DNA from: Pseudomonadota bacterium
Lineage (GTDB): Bacteria; Chloroflexota; UBA6077; JAJPHF01
NCBI GenBank assembly: GCA_021325365.1
Contig: JAJPHF010000039.1
Location: forward strand, 1-64,000
Direction of reading: 5' to 3'
Length of the DNA: 64,000 nt
Shown here: positions 33,153 to 39,922 of the stretch, one piece after another
Layout of the letters: every line of letters begins with the position of its first letter
Numbering within the stretch: the stretch's first letter is position 1
Position numbers and translations under genes: made by a program
The notes under the pieces: model-generated
What the model was told of the DNA's origin: nothing
Seen by the model: the letters and a program-made list of their open reading frames with translations, nothing else
Databases searched by the model: none

Positions 33153-33614
33153 GTGCGCTGTCCCTACTGCTCCTCCCGTGAGACGAAGGTCGTGGACAAG
33201 CGCGACGGCGATGGCGTGACGCGCCGGCGGCGGCGCTGCGCGAGCTGCGCCGGCCGCTTCACGACTTACGAGCGCCCCGAGATCGCACGGCTGTTCGTGG
33301 TCAAGAAGGACGGCCGCCGCGAGGAGTTCAACCGCGCGAAGCTGCGCGCGGGCATCGAGAAGGCCCTGACGAAGCGGCCGGTGAGCGCCGAGGCAATCGA
33401 GCGCCTGCTCGAAGAGATCGAGGCCGACCTGCGTCGGCGCGAGGGCCTGGAGGTGCCGGCGGCCGTGCTGGGCGAGCTAGTGATGGAAAAGCTGCGCGCG
33501 CTCGACAAGGTGGCCTACGTCCGCTTCGCCTCGGTGTATCGTGCCTTCGCCGACGTGTCCTCGTTCGAGGACGAGGTGCGCAAGCTGCTCCCCGCGCCCG
33601 CGGGCCCCAGCTAG
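33153..33614 (+). CDS. nrdR: Transcriptional repressor NrdR
   Basis: 153 aa, the standard length. Zinc-ribbon cysteines C3, C6, C29, C32 (MRCPYCSSRE, CASC) followed by GRFTTYERPE, a hallmark of NrdR. The ATP-cone spans about 47-137 (FVVKKDGRREEFNRAKLRAG ... LRALDKVAYVRFASVYRAF). NrdR represses ribonucleotide reductase operons when dATP/ATP levels are high. GTG start, with CTGGAGCC upstream. No nrd genes lie in the window. The tRNA editing protein follows 11 bp after the stop. Confidence 0.95.
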   Translation: MRCPYCSSRETKVVDKRDGDGVTRRRRRCASCAGRFTTYERPEIARLFVVKKDGRREEFNRAKLRAGIEKALTKRPVSAEAIERLLEEIEADLRRREGLEVPAAVLGELVMEKLRALDKVAYVRFASVYRAFADVSSFEDEVRKLLPAPAGPS

Positions 33615-33625
33615 CTGCCGTCCCT

Positions 33626-34084
33626 ATGCGCCTGTTAATCCTCCACGTCGATCGATTCGCGTACACTGTGACTGAGGCGGGGCGCTCGCGGCTGCGCGAG
33701 GAGGTCGCCGGGCGCAGCCACGCGGTCGAGGAGGCGCTGCTCGCGCTGGCGAGCGTCGAGCGAGAGGACGCGGCGGCGCCCGCCGAGGTGGCGGAGCGCG
33801 CGGCGACCGAGATCGCGCGGCTGGCCCGCCAGCTTGGCGTGGAGCAGGTCGTCCTCCACCCGTTCGCGCACCTGTTCGGCGAGCCGTCGGCACCCGCGGT
33901 GGCGGTCGCGGTGCTGGACGCGACGAAGGCGCGGCTCGAAGCGGACGGCCTTGGCGTCCATCGCTCGCCGTTCGGCTGGTTCACGCGCTGGGACCTGCAG
34001 GCGAAGGGACACCCGTTATCGCGCGTGGGACGAATTGTGCGGCCGGCCGCCGCGAACACGGACCCGGAGCGGGAGACCTCGTGA
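33626..34084 (+). CDS. Freestanding archaeal-type threonyl-tRNA synthetase editing domain
   Basis: 152 aa protein matching the tRNA-Thr_ED domain that forms the N-terminus of archaeal threonyl-tRNA synthetases. Signs are MRLLILHVDRFAYTVTEAGR, EQVVLHPFAHLFGEPSAPAV (the HPFAHL motif) and GLGVHRSPFGWFTRWDLQAKGHPLSR with PFGWF. In archaea the domain removes serine wrongly attached to tRNA-Thr. Here it stands alone without a synthetase domain, so it would act in trans. It lies between nrdR and the CPBP gene, overlapping the latter by 4 bp (GTGA). No good Shine-Dalgarno precedes the ATG. Confident in family, role inferred. Confidence 0.88.
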   Translation: MRLLILHVDRFAYTVTEAGRSRLREEVAGRSHAVEEALLALASVEREDAAAPAEVAERAATEIARLARQLGVEQVVLHPFAHLFGEPSAPAVAVAVLDATKARLEADGLGVHRSPFGWFTRWDLQAKGHPLSRVGRIVRPAAANTDPERETS

Positions 34085-34989
34085 AAGGCGCCCATTGGCC
34101 CACCTCGGCCGCGCTATTGATCGCGGGCGGCGCGCTGGCCGCCCTCGGCCTGCTGTTCAGCCCCGGGATGCTCGGCGGCAGGCTCGCCGGCGGCGCGTTG
34201 TTCCCGCTCAGCCTGGTGGTCGGCGCGATCGGCGGGGTGCTCCTGCTGCTGGCGATGGCAACCATCGTCGTCGTGCCCCGTGGGCGGGCCGCCACGGCCT
34301 TCCGCGGCTACGGCTCGCACAGCACGATCCTCGGGCTCACGCTGCTGGCAGGGGTCGGCTCGCTGGGACTGGTGCTGCCCGCGCTCATCCCCACGGCGGC
34401 GGCCGGGCGCAGCCCGCTGGCGCTCGGTTTCATGCTGATCCTGAGCACGGTCGTCCTCGACGCGGTGCTGATTGGGGTCGTGTACTTCCGCGTCGTGCGG
34501 CCCGGCGTTATCACCTGGGGCGACATGGGCTTCTCGCCCCGAGCGCTGCCGACGACCTGGCGCGCGGGGCCGGTAGCAGCGCTCGGCCTATTCCTTGGCG
34601 TCGCGACCATCGAAGTCCTTCTCAACAAGCTGGGCGTGCAGCAGACACAGCTCCAAAGCCTGCAATGGCTGCGCGAGGTGCCCCTCTGGCTGTTCGCGCT
34701 CGTCGCGCTCACGGCGGCGGTCCTGGCGCCCGTCGCCGAGGAGATCTACTTCCGCGGCTACGTCTTCCGCGCCTACTACGAGCAGAAGGGGCCGCCACAG
34801 GCGTACCTCTTCTCCGCGGCGTTGTTCGCCCTGGTGCACCTGAACCTGCCAGCGTTCCTGCCGATCTTTGCCGTCGGCCTCTTCCTGGCCTACGTCTACC
34901 GGCGCACCGGCAGCATTCTCCCCGGCATGCTGGCCCACGCCTTCAACAACACCCTCGCCTTCGCCTTCCTCTACTTTGCCGCGTCCTGA
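34081..34989 (+). CDS. CPBP-family intramembrane metalloprotease (Abi/Rce1-like)
   Basis: 302 aa, about eight helices. The three CPBP motifs are present in order: PVAEEIYFRGYVF (EExxxR, about residue 220), LFALVHLNLPAF (FxxxH, about 253) and PGMLAHAFNNTLAF (HxxxN, about 285). Members are membrane glutamate proteases related to Rce1, often linked to protein maturation or to self-immunity against peptide bacteriocins. GTG start overlaps the preceding TGA (GTGA), implying translational coupling to the tRNA editing gene. No bacteriocin gene is nearby. Hairpins follow the stop. Confidence 0.9.
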   Translation: MKGAHWPTSAALLIAGGALAALGLLFSPGMLGGRLAGGALFPLSLVVGAIGGVLLLLAMATIVVVPRGRAATAFRGYGSHSTILGLTLLAGVGSLGLVLPALIPTAAAGRSPLALGFMLILSTVVLDAVLIGVVYFRVVRPGVITWGDMGFSPRALPTTWRAGPVAALGLFLGVATIEVLLNKLGVQQTQLQSLQWLREVPLWLFALVALTAAVLAPVAEEIYFRGYVFRAYYEQKGPPQAYLFSAALFALVHLNLPAFLPIFAVGLFLAYVYRRTGSILPGMLAHAFNNTLAFAFLYFAAS

Positions 34990-35002
34990 GGCGCCAGCCA
35001 AC

Positions 35003-35040
35003 TCCCGCACGAACGCGGGATTTGCCTGTCCGTAACAGGC
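35003..35040 (+). terminator. Two tandem hairpins after the CPBP gene
   Basis: TCCCGC / GCGGGA with a 6-nt loop then TTT (35003-35023), followed directly by GCCTGT / ACAGGC with a 5-nt loop (35024-35040). Located between the CPBP stop and the bioB promoter, so likely a terminator region. Confidence 0.5.
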
Positions 35041-35059
35041 CGCGCGCCCGCGCCGGACC

Positions 35060-35089
35060 TTGACAACCCGCGCGGCTGCCCCCTACGCT
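35060..35089 (+). promoter_or_regulatory. Promoter of the biotin operon
   Basis: TTGACA (35060-35065), 18-bp spacer, TACGCT (35084-35089); ATG of bioB 49 bp downstream. A good sigma-A-type match. I see no BirA-like operator palindrome around it. Confidence 0.65.
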
Positions 35090-35138
35090 TGATTGGCCGG
35101 GCGGCTGTCGTCCCCGAGGCCTCGTTTGTGGAGTAGCC

Positions 35139-36194
35139 ATGCAGCGCACCTCCGACGCGTCGCCGGAGCGCCGACCCGACCCCCGCGCCGCGGTCGCGGA
35201 CGACCCGGTGGCGCTGCTCGCCGCGGTCGAGCGGCAACTGCTGGAGGCGCGCGAGCCGCTGCGCTTCGAGCAGGCGGTGCGGCTGATCGAGCTGGACGCC
35301 GCGCACACGCCCGCGCTGGTGGCGCTCGCCCACCGCGTGCGGCTGGCCTATTGCGGCCCCGACGTGGAGCTGGAGTCGTTGCTGAACGCCAAGAGCGGCG
35401 GCTGCTCCGAGGACTGCGCCTTCTGCTCGCAGGCCGCGCGCCACCACAGCCCCATCGCCACCTACGCCTTCCTCGACGTGGCGCAGGTGACGGAGGCGGC
35501 GCGGCGCAGCGAGGCCGACGGCGCCAGCCACTTCTGCATCGTCGTCGCCGTCCGTGGGCCGGGCCCGCGCCTGATGGCCGAGGTGCTGGAGGCCGTGGCG
35601 AGCATCCAGCGCGCGACCCGCATCAAGGTGTCGTGCTCGCTCGGCCTGCTGACGGCCGAGCAGGCGCGGCAGCTCGCGGACGCGGGCGTCGAGATGTACA
35701 ACCACAACCTGGAAGCGTGCCGCAGCTTCTTCCCGACGATCTGCACGACCCACGCCTTCGACGACCGGGTGCGCACCTGCCAGCTCGCCAAGGAAGCGGG
35801 AATGGAGCTGTGCTCGGGGGGTATCCTGGGCATGGGCGAGGCGCCCCGCCAGCGCGTCGAGCTGGCCTACGAGCTGCGCGCGCTGGACCCCGACGAGATC
35901 CCGATCAACTTCCTGAACCCGCGCCCCAACACGCCGCTGGCCGATCGCTCGCTGCTCGCGCCGCTGGAGGCGCTGCGGGGCCTGGCCGTGTTCCGGCTCG
36001 TCTTCCCCGACAAGCTGCTGCGCTACGCCGGCGGCCGCGAGGTGGTGCTGCGCGACCTGCAAGCGATGGGGCTGCTGGCGGGCGCAAACGGCCTGATCGT
36101 CGGCAACTACCTGACCACGGTCGGCCGCGACCCCGCCGAGGACCGGCAGATGCTCGTCGACCTGGAGATGCCGGTCAAGCGTGGCGCCGAGTAA
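35139..36194 (+). CDS. bioB: Biotin synthase BioB
   Basis: 351 aa radical SAM enzyme inserting sulfur into dethiobiotin. The CxxxCxxC cluster motif is in GGCSEDCAFCSQ, preceded by the family sequence DVELESLLNAKSGG. Further on come YNHNLEACRSFF, GGILGMGEA (substrate and SAM region), INFLNPRPNTPL and the C-terminal NYLTTVGRDPAEDRQML. All are BioB signatures. ATG with GTGGAG upstream; first gene of the biotin operon, with a good promoter 50 bp before. The 40-residue N-terminal extension before the conserved core is longer than in enteric BioB. Confidence 0.96.
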   Translation: MQRTSDASPERRPDPRAAVADDPVALLAAVERQLLEAREPLRFEQAVRLIELDAAHTPALVALAHRVRLAYCGPDVELESLLNAKSGGCSEDCAFCSQAARHHSPIATYAFLDVAQVTEAARRSEADGASHFCIVVAVRGPGPRLMAEVLEAVASIQRATRIKVSCSLGLLTAEQARQLADAGVEMYNHNLEACRSFFPTICTTHAFDDRVRTCQLAKEAGMELCSGGILGMGEAPRQRVELAYELRALDPDEIPINFLNPRPNTPLADRSLLAPLEALRGLAVFRLVFPDKLLRYAGGREVVLRDLQAMGLLAGANGLIVGNYLTTVGRDPAEDRQMLVDLEMPVKRGAE

Positions 36195-36200
36195 CGAGCG

Positions 36201-37712
36201 ATGAGTACCACGCGACCCACGGAGCAGGGCGTGGCCAGCGGCCAGGGCGTGGCAAGCAGCGCCCCTACACAACCGGACTCGGCACTCAGCACTCGGCACT
36301 CAGCACTCGCCCATGACGACAAGGCCTACGTGTGGCACCCGTTCACGCAGATGGCGGAGTACGCGGCCGAGGAGCCGCTGGTCGTCGCGGCGGGCGAGGG
36401 CAGCTACCTGATCGACGTGGACGGCCGCCGCTACCTGGACGGCGTGTCGTCGCTGTGGGTGACGGTCCACGGCCACCGCAAGGCGGAGATCGACGCCGCG
36501 ATCGCCGCGCAGCTCGGCCGCATCGCGCACAGCACGCTGCTCGGCATCGCCAACGTGCCGTCGATCGAGCTGGCGCGGCGGTTGGTCGCCCTGGCCCCGC
36601 CCGGCCTGACCAAGGTGTTCTACGCCGAGAACGGGGCGAGCGCCGTCGAGATCGCGCTGAAGATGGCGTTCCAGTACTGGCAGCTGAAGGGCGAAACGGG
36701 CCGCACCCGCTTCCTGAGCCTGCAGAACGCTTACCACGGTGACACACTGGGCGCAGTGAGCGTCGGCGGCATTGAGGAGTTCCACGCGCGTTTCGGGCCG
36801 CTGCTGTTCCCGGCGCTCCACGCGCCCTCGCCCTACTGCTACCGTTGCCCGCTGGGGCTAGAGTACCCGGGGTGTACGGGGACAGGTGCCCCGGCCTGCG
36901 CGGAGGAGCTAGGCCGGCTGCTGGCCGCGCACCGCGACGAGGTGGCCGCCGTGATCGTCGAGCCGCTGGTGCAGGGCGCCGCCGGGATGCTCACGCAGCC
37001 GCCCGGCTACCTGCGGCGCGTGCGCGAGCTGTGCGACGAGTACGGAACGCTGCTCATCGCCGACGAGGTGGCAGTCGGCTTCGGTCGTACCGGGCGCCTG
37101 TTCGCGTGCGAGCACGAGGACGTGACGCCCGACCTGCTGGTCGTCGGCAAGGGCATCACCGGCGGCTACCTGCCGCTCTCGGCCGTGCTGACCACGCAGG
37201 CGATCTACGACGCCTACCTGGGCGACTACGCCGAGATGAAGCACCTGTTCCACGGCCACACCTACACGGGCAATCCGCTCTGCTGCGCCGCCGCGCTGGC
37301 AAACCTGGACCTGTTCGAGCAGGAGCGCACGGTGGAGCGGCTGGGACCGAAGATCGCGCGCCTGGCGCGCGGCCTGGAGCGGTTCCGGGCGCTGCCGCAC
37401 GTGGGCGAGGTGCGCCAGCGCGGCTTTATGGTGGGCATCGAGCTGGTGGGCGACCGGACGACGCGCGCGCCCTATCCCACGGCCGCGCGCATCGGCGGGC
37501 GCGTGATCGCGGCAGCACGGCGCCGCGGCGCCGTGCTGCGACCCCTCGGCGACGTCATCGTGCTCATGCCGCCGCTCAGCATCAGCGACGCGGAGCTGGA
37601 CGAGCTGCTCGCCATCACCTACGCCAGCATTGGGGAGGTGACGGGCGAGCCGTCAGCCATCAGCTATCAGCCGTCAGCAGACGGACTCCCGGGGCTGAAA
37701 GCTGAAGGCTGA
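36201..37712 (+). CDS. bioA: Adenosylmethionine-8-amino-7-oxononanoate aminotransferase BioA
   Basis: 503 aa PLP enzyme converting KAPA to DAPA using SAM as amino donor. The conserved part starts at [15 protein letters not shown] (about 41). PLP signatures are [38 protein letters not shown] and the Schiff-base lysine in [15 protein letters not shown], then [16 protein letters not shown]. The first 37 residues are repeat-derived: a GGCCAGC-type run and a GTGCTGA-family heptamer array give [12 protein letters not shown] and [11 protein letters not shown]. The C-terminus ([11 protein letters not shown]) is also a translated heptamer array. The TGA stop lies in a third array. Only 6 bp separate it from bioB. 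No alternative start fits after the repeats, so the extension is probably translated. Confidence 0.94.
   Translation: MSTTRPTEQGVASGQGVASSAPTQPDSALSTRHSALAHDDKAYVWHPFTQMAEYAAEEPLVVAAGEGSYLIDVDGRRYLDGVSSLWVTVHGHRKAEIDAAIAAQLGRIAHSTLLGIANVPSIELARRLVALAPPGLTKVFYAENGASAVEIALKMAFQYWQLKGETGRTRFLSLQNAYHGDTLGAVSVGGIEEFHARFGPLLFPALHAPSPYCYRCPLGLEYPGCTGTGAPACAEELGRLLAAHRDEVAAVIVEPLVQGAAGMLTQPPGYLRRVRELCDEYGTLLIADEVAVGFGRTGRLFACEHEDVTPDLLVVGKGITGGYLPLSAVLTTQAIYDAYLGDYAEMKHLFHGHTYTGNPLCCAAALANLDLFEQERTVERLGPKIARLARGLERFRALPHVGEVRQRGFMVGIELVGDRTTRAPYPTAARIGGRVIAAARRRGAVLRPLGDVIVLMPPLSISDAELDELLAITYASIGEVTGEPSAISYQPSADGLPGLKAEG
36279..36309 (-). repeat. Heptamer array (GTG[CT]TGA family) in bioA N-terminus
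   Basis: On the top strand TCGGCAC, TCAGCAC, TCGGCAC, TCAGCAC, TCG. The reverse complement reads GTGCTGA / GTGCCGA, the same unit as the tandem at 16243. Translated in frame as part of the BioA extension. Confidence 0.85.
37653..37680 (-). repeat. Heptamer array in the bioA C-terminal codons
   Basis: TCAGCCA, TCAGCTA, TCAGCCG, TCAGCAG on the top strand, the stop-free orientation. Encodes [10 protein letters not shown]. Confidence 0.85.
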
Positions 37713-37747
37713 TTGCTGATCGCTAATAGCTGACGACTGATGGCTGA
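37692..37747 (+). repeat. Heptamer array (NNGCTGA)8 joining bioA and bioF
   Basis: GGGCTGA, AAGCTGA, AGGCTGA, TTGCTGA, TCGCTAA, TAGCTGA, CGACTGA, TGGCTGA. TGA of unit 3 is the bioA stop (37710-37712). The junction of units 7 and 8 is the bioF ATG (37740). This is the longest array of the family in the window. Confidence 0.9.
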
Positions 37748-38927
37748 CACCTCGCTCGCCTGGCTGGCCGCCGAGCTGGAAGACCTGCGGCAGCACCACC
37801 TGCTGCGCGGGCTGAGCGACTTCGAGACGGCGCCCGAGCCGGAGATCGTCTACCAGGGACGCAGGTTCCTGCTGCTCGCCTCGAACAACTACCTCGGCCT
37901 GGCGGCCGATCCGCGCGTGGTGAGCGCGGCGACGGAGGCCGTGCGCCGCTATGGTGCCAGCACTGCCGCGTCGCGCCTCGTCTCGGGCAGCACGACGCTC
38001 CACCGCGAGCTGGAGAGCGAGCTGGCCGCGCTGAAGGGCGCCGAGGCGGCGATCGTGTTCAGCTCCGGCTACCTGGCGAACCTCGGCACGATTGGCGCGC
38101 TAGTCGGCCCCGGCGACGTGATCTTCTGCGACCGCCTGAACCACGCCTCGATCGTCGACGCGGCATTCCTGTCGCGCGCGCGGCTAGTCGTCTACCACCA
38201 CGCCGATCCCGATCACCTGGCCGCGCTGCTGGAGCGCCACACGGGCCGCCGGCGGCTGATCGTCACCGACTCGGTGTTCAGCATGGACGGCGACCTGGCG
38301 CCGCTGCCGGCGCTCTGCGACCTGGCGGAGCGCTGGGGCTGCATGCTGATGGTGGACGAGGCGCACGCCACCGGCGTGCTGGGCGCGCGGGGCGCGGGCG
38401 CCGTCGACGCGCTCGGCGTGCGCGGGCGCGTGCCGATCGTCATGGGCACGCTGTCCAAGGCGCTGGGCTCGGTCGGCGGCTTCGTGGCCGGCAGCCGGCG
38501 CCTGGTCGACTTCCTGCGTAACCGGGCGCGAACGTTCATGTTCGACACGGCGCTCGCCCCGAGCGCCGTGGGCGCTGCCATCGCGGCGCTGCGCGTAGCG
38601 CGCGTCGAGGAGGAGCGTCGCGCTCGGCTGCGCCAGATGATCGCGCTGCTCCACGACGAGCTAGTGGACCTGGGCTACGAGGTGCTGCCGCCCGATGCGG
38701 CCATCCTGCCGGTGCTGGTGGGCGACAGCGACGCGGCGCTCGACCTGGCCGTGGCGCTACGTGAGCGCGGCGTGTGGGCCCCGGCGATCCGCCCGCCGGC
38801 GGTGCCGCGCGGCACGGCCCGGGTGCGCGTAACGCTGATGGCCACGCACACGCCGGCGCAGCTCGAGCGCGCCGTGTCGGCGTTCGCGGGCGCGCGGCGG
38901 GCGCTGCACTGGCGAGCGGGCCGATGA
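37740..38927 (+). CDS. bioF: 8-amino-7-oxononanoate synthase BioF
   Basis: 395 aa PLP enzyme of the alpha-oxoamine synthase family, condensing pimeloyl-CoA (or ACP) with alanine. Family motifs are FLLLASNNYLGLAADPRV, GASTAASRLVSGSTTLHREL, FSSGYLANLGTIGAL, SVFSMDGDLAPLP, MLMVDEAHATGVLG and MGTLSKALGSVGGF with the PLP lysine. ATG is the last junction of the heptamer array, with no Shine-Dalgarno, suggesting termination-reinitiation from bioA. It overlaps bioD by 4 bp (ATGA). Confidence 0.95.
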   Translation: MADTSLAWLAAELEDLRQHHLLRGLSDFETAPEPEIVYQGRRFLLLASNNYLGLAADPRVVSAATEAVRRYGASTAASRLVSGSTTLHRELESELAALKGAEAAIVFSSGYLANLGTIGALVGPGDVIFCDRLNHASIVDAAFLSRARLVVYHHADPDHLAALLERHTGRRRLIVTDSVFSMDGDLAPLPALCDLAERWGCMLMVDEAHATGVLGARGAGAVDALGVRGRVPIVMGTLSKALGSVGGFVAGSRRLVDFLRNRARTFMFDTALAPSAVGAAIAALRVARVEEERRARLRQMIALLHDELVDLGYEVLPPDAAILPVLVGDSDAALDLAVALRERGVWAPAIRPPAVPRGTARVRVTLMATHTPAQLERAVSAFAGARRALHWRAGR

Positions 38928-39922
38928 GCGGAGAGCTAGCCCCCCGGGTCCCCCAATCCTGGGGGGAGAGTGGGGGACACCCCCACCCCCCCGGTGAGGA
39001 GAGGGCAGGTTGGGGGGACACCCCCCACGCCCCCCGGCAGGGGAGTTCCCCTGCACCCCCGGGGACGAGGAGTAGAGCAGCCCCCCGACAGGGGAGCGCC
39101 CCTGCACCGACGGGGACCGCCCACCCGGCCCCCCAAGCCTGGGCAGGGAGGGAGGAGGGGAGGGGCGAGGCTGCCGCGATCTTTGTGACGGGGACCGATA
39201 CGGGCGTGGGGAAAACGGTGGCGACGGCCGCGATTGCCCGCGCGCTGGCGGCGCGCGGGCGGCGCGTGGGCGTGCTGAAGCCGGTGCAGACGGGCGTGGC
39301 GCCGGGGCAGCCAGGCGACGCGGCGTTCGTGCTGGCCGCGTTGGGCACCGACCAGCCACCCCAGCTTGCCTGTACCTATAGTTTCCGGGAGCCAGCCGCA
39401 CCGCTCGTCGCCGCCCGGGCCGAAGGCGCCCGCCTTGACGTCGGCGTGATCCGCGCGCACTTCGAGCGGCTGCGGCAGAGTCACGACGTGGTGCTGGTGG
39501 AGGGCGCGGGGGGGCTGCTCGTGCCGCTGGCCGAGGGCTACAGCATGGCCGACCTGGCGCGCGGCCTCGGCCTGCCGCTCGTGGTGGTGGCACGGCCGGG
39601 GCTCGGCACCCTGAACCACACGCTGCTCACGTTGGAGGCCGCGCGCGCGCGCGGCCTGAGCGTGCTGGGCATCGTGCTCGCCGGCTGGCGCGAGCCGGTC
39701 GATCTGGCGACCCGCACGAATCCGGCGCTGCTCTGCGAGCTGGGCCAGGCGGCGCTGCTCGGCGTGCTGCCGTGGGACGAGGGCCTGTCCGTGGAGGATC
39801 TGCGGCCGGGGCGGCTGCGCGAGTGGGCGCCCCGCGCACTCGCGCCGGCGCTCGGCGGCCACTTTGACGCGGCGGCCTTCCTCGCCGCCTGCACGCGGGG
39901 CGAGGCGTGGCCCGCGCCGTGA
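38924..39922 (+). CDS. bioD: Dethiobiotin synthetase BioD with repeat-derived N-terminal extension
   Basis: 332 aa from the ATG at 38924, which overlaps the bioF stop (ATGA). The enzyme closes the ureido ring of DAPA with CO2 and ATP. The conserved domain begins at AAIFVTGTDTGVGKTVATAA with the P-loop at about 90-98; then VGVLKPVQTG, CTYSFREPAAPLVAA and VVLVEGAGGLLVPL follow, all BioD signatures. Residues about 5-81 are a Pro/Gly/Arg-rich stretch encoded by GC-palindrome elements inserted between the start codon and the domain, in frame. BioD is normally about 230-250 aa and begins right at the P-loop. I cannot exclude an internal start after the insert, but none has a good ribosome-binding site. 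Confidence 0.92.
   Translation: MSGELAPRVPQSWGESGGHPHPPGEERAGWGDTPHAPRQGSSPAPPGTRSRAAPRQGSAPAPTGTAHPAPQAWAGREEGRGEAAAIFVTGTDTGVGKTVATAAIARALAARGRRVGVLKPVQTGVAPGQPGDAAFVLAALGTDQPPQLACTYSFREPAAPLVAARAEGARLDVGVIRAHFERLRQSHDVVLVEGAGGLLVPLAEGYSMADLARGLGLPLVVVARPGLGTLNHTLLTLEAARARGLSVLGIVLAGWREPVDLATRTNPALLCELGQAALLGVLPWDEGLSVEDLRPGRLREWAPRALAPALGGHFDAAAFLAACTRGEAWPAP
38937..39166 (+). repeat. GC-palindrome cluster inserted at the 5' end of bioD
   Basis: About 230 bp of C-rich and G-rich arms (CCCCCCGGGTCCCCCAATCC, GTGGGGGACACCCCCACCCC, GGGGGGACACCCCCCACGCC, two CAGGGGAG(T/C)(T/G)CCCCTGCACC hairpins). Shares the GGGGGACACCCCC core with 8470 and 25390. Lies between the bioD ATG and the P-loop codons. 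Confidence 0.85.
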
